Counted from the stretch's first letter, positions 34,032 through 43,738 are shown. The stretch is 64,000 nucleotides of DNA from Streptomyces sp. NBRC 109706 (GCF_000974485.1 NZ_BBOM01000004.1:1116001-1180000), one strand, 5' to 3'. The notes: generated from the letters alone by a model not told the origin. Translations and numbers: made by a program.

Positions 34032-36422
34032 ATGAACAGCGACGGTACAGCGAAGCCGAGGCGCATGCCCCACGAGACGGCGGACCAGACCCCCGTGGTT
34101 CCCCCGCCCCCCGGTGCGCCACCGGCGATCCAGCAGCCACCGGCGGCCGAAGTACCGCCGCTGACCCGCTGGTTGCGCCTGCCCCGACCCGCCACCCGCC
34201 CCGGCGTCTGGCGCGCCGGCCATATCGTCAAACCACCCCACGACCCCGACCAACCCAGCGACCGCGAACTCCACGGCGGCGCCCTCCTGGCGTTTCTGAC
34301 GGGGTTGTTGGTCTGGTCGTTGTGCTGGTACGGGTATATCGACCTGTGGATGTGGCCCCTGGACCGGATCCGGTGGAGCCGCCCCATCCAGCTCGACTCC
34401 CGGGCCGGTGCGACGGTGGTCGAGACCGTCATCTGGGCCTACTACGTCCTGTTCGACGTGATGTTGGTCTGGATCTTCGGTCGTCTGGGCAACTTCTCCC
34501 AGGTGTGGTACCGCTGGCGGCCGGTATTCCTGCGGTACTGGAGCGGGCGTGCTGATCTCCAGCCGCAGCCGTCCGGGAAGACGCGCCGTGCGGTGGCGGC
34601 GCTGGTCGGCTTCGGCTGGGTGTTCGGGCTCAGCTTCGGGCTCTGGACATCCTGGCTCGGCCCCCTCAACGCCGTGGTGCCGGATGCGATGTGGGAGGAC
34701 GGGGACACCACGGCGTATGTGGTGGTCTACAACCTCTACTACGTGCTGTACACCGTCCTGTTGCTGCTGCTCTTCGGCTGGCTCGGCGGGTGGTGGGCCG
34801 TTCTGCGGCGGTATCCGTTGGCGTTGTTGTCGCGTGACCGTGCGCCGGGGAGTGCCGAGGAGCGGGCCGCGATCGCGCGGTTGACGGACTTCACCGAACT
34901 GCGCGACGCGGGCGCCGACGCGGCGGCCGAGCGGCTGTTGGCCGAGGTGCGGGAGGGGGCGATGAGCGATCTGGACTACGCCAGGATCGCGCACGCGTGG
35001 AGCACGGTGCGGGCCAGGCCGACGGAGCTGCCGGTGTTCGACGAGGCGGTGCGGCGGCACGGTGCCGGCGCGTTCCCGCATCCGTCGGGCGAGCGGGACC
35101 TGCCGGTCCGCGCCGCCCGGCACGATCTGCTCACCCGTCAGGTGCGGATCGGTTCGGGCGTGGACGAGGAGCGCAACCCCTACGAGTACCGGGGCGTGGA
35201 CATCGCGCTCGATCCGGCCGTGCTCGGCACCTCGTTGCTGGCCGTCGGTCCGCCGGGCGCCGGCAAGACGGGGCGGGTGGTGCGCCCGGTGGTGGAGGCG
35301 CTGTGCCTGCACGCGCTGACCGGGCAGGCCGCCGTGGTGGCGGTGGGCACGGCGGCCAGCGGCCTCGGCCCCGACCACGCCTTCGACGTGCTGGTGCGGG
35401 TGGGAGATCCGTCCAGCACCCACCAGTTGGCGCTCTACGGCGGCGCCGCCGACACCGACGAGGCGGCCGGGCTGCTCGCCGAGGCGCTGCTCGGCGGCAC
35501 CCAGGCGGAGACCAGGGAGGCCGCCGCGGTGCTGATCCAGCTGATCGGCCCGTACCACGCGGCCTATGGCCGGCTGCCCGGGGTGCCCGAGCTGCGGGCC
35601 ATGCTGGACGGCGCGCCGGCGTTGCTGGCGACGCTGCGCGACGACCTGGCGCTGGCCGGGGCGCACGACCAGCAGCGGGAGTTGGACTCCCGGCAGCGGC
35701 AGGCGCGTCGTCCCGACGACCTCGGCCGGCGGCTCGCCGACCGGTTGGCGGTGCTGGACCGGGCGGGCTTCTCGAACGAGGCCCCGGCGGAGCCCTTCTC
35801 GTTGGCCGCGCTCATCCATCCGCTGCGGGTGCGGATCGACCTTCCGGCCGCCGGGCACGCGGAGGCCGGCCGGATCATCACCCGGCTGCTGCTCGCCCAG
35901 TTCGCCGCCTCGGTCACCAGCCGCCCCGACCGTTCGCTCTTCGCCGTGCTGGTGCTGGACGACGCGACGGCCGCCGTCACCCCGGGCACGGTGCGCGGGC
36001 TCACCCAGCTGCGCGGCGCCAACGCCGGCGCGGTGCTGGCGCTGCGCACCCTGGACGACGTACCGGCCGAGCTGCGCGCCGGGCTGCTGGGCGCGGTCGG
36101 CTGTCGGATGGCGTTCTCCGGGCTCACCACCTGGGACGCCGAGCACTTCGCCCGCGCCTGGGGCACGGCCTGGACGGAGGATCAGGACATCACCAGGACG
36201 CCCGACCGCACCGGCGGCATCGTGCGGAAGACGGTGCGCGGCGTGCGGAAGCTGTTCACCGGTCGGGAGACCACCACGGACTCGGTGACGGTGCGTCGGG
36301 TGGAGCGGGAGCGCTGGTCCGCGTCGGAGCTGGCGCATCGGGTGCCGCCCCGGCACGCGGTGCTGTCGATGACCTCGGTGGACGGGGAGCCCACCCCGCC
36401 GGTGCTGCTCCGGCTCGGCTGA
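34032..36422 (+). CDS. Large membrane-anchored P-loop ATP/GTP-binding protein
   Basis: A 796-residue protein. Its cytosolic Pro-rich N-terminus (about 70 residues) is followed by four likely membrane helices between about 80 and 265 (LLAFLTGLLVWSLCWYGYIDLW, AYYVLFDVMLVWIFG, GFGWVFGLSFGLW, YVLYTVLLLLLFGWLGGWW). The large cytosolic part holds a Walker A motif, GPPGAGKTG, near residue 406. A Walker B-like VLVLDDATAAV lies near 640. Overall the plan is that of VirD4/TraG-type coupling ATPases or HerA-like proteins. No conjugation genes are near. ATG 34032 is chosen where a family-like start appears; the frame is open upstream to 33849. It precedes the PucR gene. Confidence 0.75.
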   Translation: MNSDGTAKPRRMPHETADQTPVVPPPPGAPPAIQQPPAAEVPPLTRWLRLPRPATRPGVWRAGHIVKPPHDPDQPSDRELHGGALLAFLTGLLVWSLCWYGYIDLWMWPLDRIRWSRPIQLDSRAGATVVETVIWAYYVLFDVMLVWIFGRLGNFSQVWYRWRPVFLRYWSGRADLQPQPSGKTRRAVAALVGFGWVFGLSFGLWTSWLGPLNAVVPDAMWEDGDTTAYVVVYNLYYVLYTVLLLLLFGWLGGWWAVLRRYPLALLSRDRAPGSAEERAAIARLTDFTELRDAGADAAAERLLAEVREGAMSDLDYARIAHAWSTVRARPTELPVFDEAVRRHGAGAFPHPSGERDLPVRAARHDLLTRQVRIGSGVDEERNPYEYRGVDIALDPAVLGTSLLAVGPPGAGKTGRVVRPVVEALCLHALTGQAAVVAVGTAASGLGPDHAFDVLVRVGDPSSTHQLALYGGAADTDEAAGLLAEALLGGTQAETREAAAVLIQLIGPYHAAYGRLPGVPELRAMLDGAPALLATLRDDLALAGAHDQQRELDSRQRQARRPDDLGRRLADRLAVLDRAGFSNEAPAEPFSLAALIHPLRVRIDLPAAGHAEAGRIITRLLLAQFAASVTSRPDRSLFAVLVLDDATAAVTPGTVRGLTQLRGANAGAVLALRTLDDVPAELRAGLLGAVGCRMAFSGLTTWDAEHFARAWGTAWTEDQDITRTPDRTGGIVRKTVRGVRKLFTGRETTTDSVTVRRVERERWSASELAHRVPPRHAVLSMTSVDGEPTPPVLLRLG

Positions 36423-36537
36423 GGCCGCCGCCGGGAGGTGGCCGATACCGGCCGTTCCGGTCGCGGGGGCCGCTGGGACGCCATGACCGGCCACGATACG
36501 GTTCCTTGGACGTCGATCCCGCTGCCCTAGGTGATAT

Positions 36538-38109
36538 ATGCGACCCACTCTCGCCGCCCTCACGCAGCACAGCGCGCTCCGGCTCAGGGTCAGGGCCGGG
36601 GAGGATCGGTTGGACGCCGAGGTGCGGTGGGCGCACACCAGTGAGATGACCGATCCGACGCCCTTTCTGGACGGCGGCGAGCTGTTGTTGACCATCGGGC
36701 TCAATCTTCCGGTGGACGATCTGGCGGCGATGCGCGGCTATGTGGCGCGGCTGGCCGCCGCCGGGGTGGTGGGGCTCGGCTTCGGTGTCGGGGTCAACCA
36801 CCCCGAGGTGACCCCCGAGTTGCTGCGGGCGGTGCGCGAGGTGGGGCTGCCGCTGCTGGAGGTGCCGCGGCCCACCCCGTTCATCGCGATCAGCAAGGCG
36901 GTCTCCGCCGCGATCGCCGCCGAGCAGTACCGCACGGTGACGGCCGGGTTCGCCGCGCAGCGGGAGTTGACCAGAGCGGCGCTCTCGCCCGAGGGGCCGC
37001 AGGCGCTGCTGGCGCGGCTGGCGGCCCAGGTGGACGGCTGGGCCGCGCTCTGCGACCGCTCCGGCGCCGTCACGGCCGTCGCTCCCGGATGGGCGGCCCG
37101 CCGGGCGGGGCGGTTGGCCGACGAGGTGCGGCGGTTGGGCGACCGTCCCGCGCCGGCCAGTACCGTCTGTTCGGTGCCGGTCGAGGACGGCGGTCCGGCC
37201 GGCGCCGACCGGGTCGAGCTGCAACTGGTCGGCACCGGGCAGCGGGACCGCGCGGTGCTGGCGATCGGCACCGCCGCGCCGCTCGGCACCGCGGCCCGCT
37301 ACGCGGTGCAGGCGGCGGTGGCGCTGCTCACGCTGGTGACGGAGCGTTCGCTGGCCTACCAGCTGGCGGAGTCCCGGCTGGGCGGCGCCGTGCTGCGGAT
37401 GTTGCTGAGCGGTGAGCCGGACCATGCCAGGGCGGTGGCGGGACAGCTGTACGGCGGTCTGCTGGACGCGCCGCTGCGGGTGGTGGCGGTCGAGGGCGCC
37501 GAGCCGGCGGCGCTGACCGCGTTGGGGCAGGCGATAGAGGGCGCGGCGGCCCGCGCCGGCGAGTCGGTGCTGGCCGCGCCGGACGGCGAGGGGCTGGTGC
37601 TGCTGCTGGCCGACGGCGGCGGCGCGGTCGCGGCCTGCCTGGACCACGCGGCGACGGCGGGCGACGGGGTGGTGGTCGGCCTGTCGGCGCCGACCGGCCT
37701 GGCCGGCGTCGACGCCGCCTACCAACAGGCCAGGGAGGCGCTGCTGGTGGCCAGGCGGCGGGGCAGATCGCTGGTGGAGCACGACGATGTGGCGGTCGGT
37801 TCGGTGCTGCCCCTGCTGGGCGACGACGCGGTACGGGCCTTCGCCGACGGGATGCTGCGTTCGCTGCGCGAGCACGACAAGAGCGGGCGCGGCGATCTGT
37901 TGGCCTCGTTGCGCGCCTGGCTCTCCCGGCACGGACAGTGGGACGCGGCGGCGGCCGATCTGGGCGTGCACCGGCACACGTTGCGCTACCGGATGCGGCG
38001 GGTGGAGGAGATCCTGGGCCGCTCCCTGGACGATCCGGATCTGCGGATGGAGCTGTGGCTGGCGCTCAAGGCCAGCGGGGTGGCCGCCCGGCGCTACCCC
38101 AGGGGCTGA
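36538..38109 (+). CDS. PucR-family transcriptional regulator
   Basis: A 523-residue regulator. The N-terminal PucR domain covers about 1-140 (HTSEMTDPTPFLDGGELLLTIG and VGLPLLEVPRPTPF). A GGDEF-like middle region is followed by the C-terminal helix-turn-helix (LRAWLSRHGQWDAAAADLGVHRHTLRYRMRRVEEILG, about 462-500). Family members regulate nitrogen-compound catabolism, and homologues beside gab/puu genes respond to GABA or polyamines. It lies 159 bases before the second aldehyde dehydrogenase gene in the same direction, which fits a role as its activator. Target sites were not identified. Confidence 0.9.
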   Translation: MRPTLAALTQHSALRLRVRAGEDRLDAEVRWAHTSEMTDPTPFLDGGELLLTIGLNLPVDDLAAMRGYVARLAAAGVVGLGFGVGVNHPEVTPELLRAVREVGLPLLEVPRPTPFIAISKAVSAAIAAEQYRTVTAGFAAQRELTRAALSPEGPQALLARLAAQVDGWAALCDRSGAVTAVAPGWAARRAGRLADEVRRLGDRPAPASTVCSVPVEDGGPAGADRVELQLVGTGQRDRAVLAIGTAAPLGTAARYAVQAAVALLTLVTERSLAYQLAESRLGGAVLRMLLSGEPDHARAVAGQLYGGLLDAPLRVVAVEGAEPAALTALGQAIEGAAARAGESVLAAPDGEGLVLLLADGGGAVAACLDHAATAGDGVVVGLSAPTGLAGVDAAYQQAREALLVARRRGRSLVEHDDVAVGSVLPLLGDDAVRAFADGMLRSLREHDKSGRGDLLASLRAWLSRHGQWDAAAADLGVHRHTLRYRMRRVEEILGRSLDDPDLRMELWLALKASGVAARRYPRG

Positions 38110-38268
38110 GGCCGGCCGCCGGTTCCCGCCAAAGGGGAGTGTCGGCGCGCCGCGCCGCTACAAACCGGACAAGAAGTCGGGGCGGCCGAGCGCCTACGGT
38201 GGGTGCGGGCGAGGGGCGTGCCGCCCCGTTCGCCGCTGGTTTCCCGAGCTTTGGAAGGGCGGACCGCG

Positions 38269-39723
38269 ATGACGACAACGACATCCCCGCAGGCGTTCTG
38301 GCTGGCCGGACGCGCGGCGCACGGCGAGCACACCCTGGAGGTCACCTCGCCGTGGGACGGCCGCACCGTGGGGGTGGTGTCGGTGCCCACGGCCGCGCAG
38401 ACCGAGGAGGCGGTGGCCGCCGCCGCCGCGGTCGCCGAGGAGTTCGCCGCCACCCCGGCCCATATCAGGGCCGCGGCCCTGGACCGGGTTCGGGCCGCCC
38501 TTGAGGCGCGCTCGGAAGAGGTGGCGCGGCTGATCTCGGCGGAGAACGGCAAGCCGATCAAATGGGCCAGGGTCGAGGTGGCCCGCTGTCTCTCGGTCTT
38601 CCGCTGGGCGTCCGACGAGGCGCGCCGGTTCAACGGCGGCGTCGCGCAGCGGCTGGACGCCGACGCCGGCGGCACCGGCCGGCTGGCGCTGACCCGGCGG
38701 GTGCCCTACGGCCCGGTGCTGGGCATCGCCCCGTTCAACTTCCCGCTCAACCTCTGCGCCCACAAGGTGGCCCCGGCGATCGCCGCCGGCGCGCCGATCG
38801 TGCTCAAGCCGGCGCCGGCCACCCCGCTCTCCGGGCTGCTGCTGGGCGAGTTGCTGGCCGAGACGGAGCTGCCGGCCGGCGCGGTCAGCGTGCTGCCGGT
38901 GGCCAACGACGCGATGCCGGAGCTGGTGGCCGATCCGAGGCTGCCGGTGATCTCGTTCACCGGCTCGGTGCCGGTCGGTTGGTCGATCAGGGACTCGGTG
39001 CCGCGCAAGCGGGTCACCCTGGAGCTGGGCGGGAACGGCGCCGCCGTGGTGTTGGCGGACTGGGCCGGTGACGCCGATCTGGACTGGGCGGCCGAGCGGA
39101 TCGCGACCTTCTCCAACTACCAGGGCGGGCAGTCCTGCATCTCGGTGCAGCGGGTGATCGCGGACGCCTCGGTCTACGACCGGCTGCTGCCCCGGCTGGT
39201 CGCCGCAGTCGACGGACTGGTCACCGGTGACCCGTCGGATCCGGCCACCGAGGTCGGCCCGCTGGTCAGCGAGGACGCCGCCCGCCGGGTCGAGGAGTGG
39301 GTGAACGAGGCGGTCGCCGGCGGCGCCTCGGTGCTGGCCGGCGGCACCAGGGACGGCGCCGCCTTCGCCCCCACCGTGCTGGCGGACGTCCCCGGCGACG
39401 CCCGGATCTCCTGCGACGAGGTCTTCGGCCCGGTGCTCTCGGTGACCCGGGTGGACGGCGAGGCCGCCGCCTTCGCCGCCGCCAACGACTCCACCTTCGG
39501 CCTCCAGGCCGGCGTCTTCACCCATGACCTGCGGGCCGCCTTCCGCGCCCACCGGGCGTTGGAGGTGGGCGGCGTGGTGATCGGCGACGTCCCGTCCTAC
39601 CGGGCCGACCAGATGCCCTACGGCGGCGTCAAGCAGTCGGGGGTGGGCCGGGAGGGCGTCCAGTACGCCATGGAGGACTACACCTACGAGCGGGTGATGG
39701 TCCTCACCGGACTCGACCTGTAG
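38269..39723 (+). CDS. Aldehyde dehydrogenase, probable succinate-semialdehyde type
   Basis: A 484-residue NAD(P)-dependent dehydrogenase with catalytic Glu252 (ELGGNGA) and Cys290 (GGQSCISVQR), and cofactor-binding IAPFNFPLNLCAHKVAPAI. The QSCIS active site is typical of succinate-semialdehyde, glycolaldehyde or phosphonoacetaldehyde groups rather than aminoaldehyde groups. With gabT and PucR close by, oxidation of succinate semialdehyde to succinate is the likeliest role. ATG 38269 follows GGAAGGGCGG; the frame extends upstream to 38203 without support. Confidence 0.85.
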   Translation: MTTTTSPQAFWLAGRAAHGEHTLEVTSPWDGRTVGVVSVPTAAQTEEAVAAAAAVAEEFAATPAHIRAAALDRVRAALEARSEEVARLISAENGKPIKWARVEVARCLSVFRWASDEARRFNGGVAQRLDADAGGTGRLALTRRVPYGPVLGIAPFNFPLNLCAHKVAPAIAAGAPIVLKPAPATPLSGLLLGELLAETELPAGAVSVLPVANDAMPELVADPRLPVISFTGSVPVGWSIRDSVPRKRVTLELGGNGAAVVLADWAGDADLDWAAERIATFSNYQGGQSCISVQRVIADASVYDRLLPRLVAAVDGLVTGDPSDPATEVGPLVSEDAARRVEEWVNEAVAGGASVLAGGTRDGAAFAPTVLADVPGDARISCDEVFGPVLSVTRVDGEAAAFAAANDSTFGLQAGVFTHDLRAAFRAHRALEVGGVVIGDVPSYRADQMPYGGVKQSGVGREGVQYAMEDYTYERVMVLTGLDL

Positions 39724-39758
39724 GGCCCGGCCGACAGGGCGCCCGAAGGGCAATACAG

Positions 39759-40829
39759 CTAGACGCCCCGGGCGCCCGTCGGCTTCACGGCCACCACCAG
39801 ATCACGGACGATCGCCTGGTCGACCCGGTGTTCGAAGCCCAGATAGGGCTCGCTGTCCCGCACCACGAGCCCCTGCGCGGCGAGCACCGCCGTCAGCTCC
39901 TCGCGGGCGGCCACCTGAGTGTTCCAGGAGATGCCGATCGCCCCGCCCGGCCGCAGCAGCCGGTTCCACACCGGCAGCGCCTCGGTGAGCAGCGGCAGCG
40001 GGCTGCGCGACAGCGCGGGGCCCGCGGTGTCGCGCGCGCGGCTGCCGTGCTGCACCCCGTAGGGGGTGTCGGTGACGATCAGGTCGAAGGAGGCGGCGCG
40101 GAAGAAGTCCCCGCTGGCCACGGTGTCCGCCTGCACGGCGTCGACCTCGATGGTCTCGCCCCTGCGGTAGCTCTCCTTGTCGGCGCCCAGGGTCACCGTC
40201 AGCCGCCGGCCCACCGTGCGGTGGTTGCGGCGCACCGGGCCGCTCTCGGCGCGGTGCTTGATCCTGGTGTTGCGCAGCCACTGCCGGAAGAAGTTCTGGT
40301 ACGCGTCGAAGCTCTTGCCGTCCCGCTCCACACCGGCCGCGTCCAGGCCGTACATCACCGCCTGGTTGAGGGTGGTGCCCCGGCCGCAGAGCGGGTCGAG
40401 CACCCTCAGCCGGCCGGTCAGCAGCCGCTCCGGACGGGCACAGGACAGCGCGGTGACGTTCAACAGCAGCTTGGTGAAGTCCTCGTTGGTCTTGCCCACG
40501 TACTTCTGGATGGTGAGCAGATCGTCGGGGAACCGGTCGAGCCGGCGCACCTCCACCGGGGTCAGGGTGTCGCCGACCCGCTCGAAGAGGGCGTAGAGCC
40601 CGGAGAGGTTGGCGAGGTGGGCGAGATCCTCCTCGGTCGGTCGGGGGGCGCGGAACGTCAGATACGGCACGCCGCCCAGCGTGCTCTCCGCGATGTCGGC
40701 GAGCCGCCCCCCGAGCACCGTGTCGTTCATCACCAGCAGTTCGGCGCGGGCGAGCCGCGCCGACTGCTGGGCGTAGACCCGGTTGTGCGAGGGCAGCAGC
40801 AGAAAGGCGTATGTGTGCGTGGCGTCCAT
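39759..40829 (-). CDS. SAM-dependent (Trm11/THUMP-like) nucleic-acid methyltransferase
   Basis: A 356-residue Rossmann-fold methyltransferase. The SAM-binding motif LDPLCGRGTTLNQ is at about 144-156, and the catalytic DTPYG at 254-258 resembles the (D/N)PPY motif of amino-methyltransferases. Together they resemble the UPF0020/Trm11 group acting on tRNA guanine N2, or a DNA amino-methyltransferase. A N-terminal segment (YAFLLLPSHNRVYAQQSARLARAEL) may bind RNA. The ATG at 40829 is supported by family-like sequence; the frame upstream runs antisense-style through the GH3 gene. It lies 53 bases downstream of GH3. Substrate unproven. Confidence 0.8.
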   Translation of the reverse strand: MDATHTYAFLLLPSHNRVYAQQSARLARAELLVMNDTVLGGRLADIAESTLGGVPYLTFRAPRPTEEDLAHLANLSGLYALFERVGDTLTPVEVRRLDRFPDDLLTIQKYVGKTNEDFTKLLLNVTALSCARPERLLTGRLRVLDPLCGRGTTLNQAVMYGLDAAGVERDGKSFDAYQNFFRQWLRNTRIKHRAESGPVRRNHRTVGRRLTVTLGADKESYRRGETIEVDAVQADTVASGDFFRAASFDLIVTDTPYGVQHGSRARDTAGPALSRSPLPLLTEALPVWNRLLRPGGAIGISWNTQVAAREELTAVLAAQGLVVRDSEPYLGFEHRVDQAIVRDLVVAVKPTGARGV

Positions 40830-40882
40830 CGCGCCGGATCCTAGACGGTGGCGGGCCCGCGCCCGCAATCCACGCCGTCCGC

Positions 40883-43738
40883 TCAGTCGAACGCGATCCG
40901 CGTCACCCGCACCCCGCCGCGCAGCGTCAGCCGCAACTCCCGCACCCCGGCGACGGGATGGGCCAGATCGACGGTGACCGGCGCGTAGCGGTAGCGGTCG
41001 CCGGTGTCCGGCACCGTCCAGGTGGCCAGGACGCCGGCCTCGGCGTCCGCCAGCTCCACGGTGGCCGCCGCGCCGCCGACGCCGGCCACGTGCACCGTGC
41101 CGGAGGTGACGCCGGCGCCCAGATCGCAGGCGCGGAAGTGGAGCACCGCCGGACGCGCCGGGTCGGCCGGGGCCACCGCGTCGCCCGAGACGCGGCCGGC
41201 GTCGACCAGCTCGGCCCCGGCGATCTCGTCGAAGTCGGCCGCGAGCAGCCCCCGTTCCCGCACCGGTCGAGGCGCCGGCGGTTCCCCCGCGACCCGCCAC
41301 GGGGCGCGCCGGCGAAGGTCCCGGCTGGAGGCGCCGACGGCCAGCTCGTAGTCGCCCGGCGGCACCGTCCACCGGGAGTGCGCCACGTCCCACATGCCCA
41401 GCGCCTCGTCCAGCGGGGCGGTCAGCCGCACCCGGCGCCGTTCGCCGGCGGCCAGGGTCAGCCGCTGGTGTCCGACCAGCCAGCGGTGCGGCCGGGGCAG
41501 CGCCGGATCGACGGCCGTCGCGTAGAGCTGCACCACCTCGTCGCCGTCCCTGGGCCCGGTGTTGCTCAACGTCACCTCGGCGACCAGCGTCTCGCCCTCC
41601 GCGCGCACCGCGAGCCCGTGGTACTCGAACGAGGTGTAGCCGAGGCCGTGGCCGAACGGGTAGAGCGGATCGCCGTCGTGGTAGAGGTAGGTGGCGCGCG
41701 CGGTGATGAGGTCGTAGTCGCGGATGGGCGGCAGTTCGGCGTCGTCGGCGTACCACGTCTGGGGCAGCCGGCCGGCCGGCGAGACATCCCCGCACAGCAC
41801 CCTGGCCAGCGCGGTGCCCGCCTCCTGTCCGCCGTGCGCGGTCCACAGCAGCGCCGGCAGCGCGGCGTCCGCCTCCGGCACCGCGTACGGATAGGACGAG
41901 GAGAGCACCAGCACCGTCGCGGGGTTGGCCTCGTGGGCCGCGCGCCAGAGCGCCTCCTGCCGCTCCGGCAGCCGCAGCGTGGCGCGGTCCTCCGTCTCCC
42001 GCCCGTTGATATGCGGGTCGTTGCCCAGCACCAGCACCACGACATCGGCGGCCCGCGCCGCCTCGGCGACCGCGGCGCGCCCGTCGCGGACCGTCTCCAC
42101 CGTGAAGACCGTGCCGGGTTCGCCCTCGGCGGCAACCTCCAGGCCGTCGGCGGCGACCGACACCGGACGACCGCTCGCCCGATGGACCAGGAGGTGACCA
42201 GCCCCGTGCGGTGCCAGCTCGAACACCTCCCGCACCACCCAGCCGCCGGGACGCTCCGCCGAGGCCCGCACCAGGCCGTCGTCGGCGACCGACAGATAGC
42301 GCCCGTCCGCCGCCCGCAGGGTCAGCGCGCCGGCGCCCCAGTCGATCAGCCGCAGGACGCCGGCGGAGGCGTCGTCGCCCACCGTCAGCGGCGGCAGATC
42401 GGTGCGCCCGGCCAGCAGCGCCGGGTCCAACGCGGCCTGTTCGTCAGGCCCTTCGGCGTCGCCGGCGGCGGCCGGCACGGCGACCCAGCCCGCCTCGGTG
42501 CGCAGCCGCACCAGATCGGCGCCGTCGTCGAAGGTGACCGCGCCGACCGCCGGATGGGCGCGCAGCCCGTCCACCGGGCTGACCCGGTAGGGCGGCGAGC
42601 CGCTGTACCAGTCGAGCTTGACCTCGTCGGCCAGCGGGCCGAGCACCGCGACCGAACGGCCCGCCGGCAGCGGCAGCAGCCCGTCGTTCTTCAGCAGCAC
42701 CACGGCCTGTTCGGCGGCCAGCCTCGCCAACTCCCGGTGCTCGGGCGTGTCATGGGCCGCCTCCCGGTCGAACGGGTGCGCCTCGGGATCGAACTCGCCC
42801 AGCCGGAAGCGCATGGTCAGCAGCCGCGTCGCCGCGCGGTCGATGTCCGCCTCGGTCAGCAGGCCGCGCTCCAGCGCCTCGGTCAGCGCGGTCACGGTGG
42901 GGACCGCGTCCTCGCCGTGGTCGGTGAAGCTGTCGACCCCGGCGCGCAGCGAAGCGGCCAACCCGCTGGCGTGGTCCGGGAGATAGCCCTGCGAGCCGGC
43001 GATATTGGACGGCGCGCCCGCGTCGGAGCAGACCACCAGCGGGAGGTCGGTCAGCTCGCGCAACAGGTCGAGCAGCGGCGAGAGATGGTTGGGCCGGCCG
43101 TTGACCAGGTTGTACGCCGGCATCACCCCGGCCGCCGCACCGGCCCGCACCGGGCCCGCGAAGGCCGGCAGCTCGTACTCGCGCAGCACCCGGGCGCGCA
43201 GCGAGGTGCTGGCCGTGTCCCGGTCCACCTCGTGGTTGTGCGCCAGCCAGTGCTTGAGGACGGGGGCGGTGCGCCAGTACCGCGGATGGTCGCCGACCAG
43301 CCCCCGGGTGTAGGCGGCGGCCAGCGTCCCGGTGAGCCCGGCGTCCTCCGCGTAGCCCTCCTCGTTGCGGCCCCACAGCGGATGCCGCAGCGGATTGACG
43401 GTGGGGGACCAGACGTTGAGGCCGACCCTCGGATCCCTGGCGCGCATCGCCCGCACCTCGCGCCCGGCTGCCTCGCCGACCCGCCGGACCAGCTCCGGGT
43501 TCCAGGTCGCGCCCAGGCCCACGGCCTGGGGGAAGACGGTGGCCCTGCCCATCCAGGCCACCCCGTGCAGCGCCTCCTGCCCGGTGCGGAACGCGGCCAG
43601 GCCGAGCCGGGGCACGGCGGGCGCGAACTGGTGCAGCAGGGCGATCCGTTCGTCGAGGGTCAGCCGACCCAGCAGATCGGCGACGCGCTCGGGGACGGTC
43701 AGCCCGGGGGCACGGAACGGCGGTGGCTCGACAGTCAC
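40883..43738 (-). CDS. GH3 beta-glucosidase with embedded and C-terminal accessory domains
   Basis: A 951-residue GH3 enzyme. The N-terminal TIM barrel carries the nucleophile Asp239 (VVCSDAGAPSN) and KHWLAHN at 162-168. The C-terminal alpha/beta domain is interrupted at about 405-550 by an inserted beta-trefoil/fascin-like module (TLRAADGRYLSVADDGLV, LVHRASGRPVSVAADG). A fibronectin-III-like domain follows at about 705-790, and a CBM6/35-like beta-sandwich at about 815-951. There is no signal peptide, so it should act inside the cell on imported oligosaccharides. GTG 43738 follows GGGGAG by seven bases. A palindromic operator lies 71 bases upstream. It diverges from the sugar transporter operon. 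Confidence 0.92.
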   Translation of the reverse strand: MTVEPPPFRAPGLTVPERVADLLGRLTLDERIALLHQFAPAVPRLGLAAFRTGQEALHGVAWMGRATVFPQAVGLGATWNPELVRRVGEAAGREVRAMRARDPRVGLNVWSPTVNPLRHPLWGRNEEGYAEDAGLTGTLAAAYTRGLVGDHPRYWRTAPVLKHWLAHNHEVDRDTASTSLRARVLREYELPAFAGPVRAGAAAGVMPAYNLVNGRPNHLSPLLDLLRELTDLPLVVCSDAGAPSNIAGSQGYLPDHASGLAASLRAGVDSFTDHGEDAVPTVTALTEALERGLLTEADIDRAATRLLTMRFRLGEFDPEAHPFDREAAHDTPEHRELARLAAEQAVVLLKNDGLLPLPAGRSVAVLGPLADEVKLDWYSGSPPYRVSPVDGLRAHPAVGAVTFDDGADLVRLRTEAGWVAVPAAAGDAEGPDEQAALDPALLAGRTDLPPLTVGDDASAGVLRLIDWGAGALTLRAADGRYLSVADDGLVRASAERPGGWVVREVFELAPHGAGHLLVHRASGRPVSVAADGLEVAAEGEPGTVFTVETVRDGRAAVAEAARAADVVVLVLGNDPHINGRETEDRATLRLPERQEALWRAAHEANPATVLVLSSSYPYAVPEADAALPALLWTAHGGQEAGTALARVLCGDVSPAGRLPQTWYADDAELPPIRDYDLITARATYLYHDGDPLYPFGHGLGYTSFEYHGLAVRAEGETLVAEVTLSNTGPRDGDEVVQLYATAVDPALPRPHRWLVGHQRLTLAAGERRRVRLTAPLDEALGMWDVAHSRWTVPPGDYELAVGASSRDLRRRAPWRVAGEPPAPRPVRERGLLAADFDEIAGAELVDAGRVSGDAVAPADPARPAVLHFRACDLGAGVTSGTVHVAGVGGAAATVELADAEAGVLATWTVPDTGDRYRYAPVTVDLAHPVAGVRELRLTLRGGVRVTRIAFD

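Noticed and set aside
33759..36704. 981-codon leftward frame opposite the P-loop membrane protein
   Set aside because: Composition is that of an antisense shadow (Arg/His/Pro/Gly-rich), with no motif or ribosome binding site.
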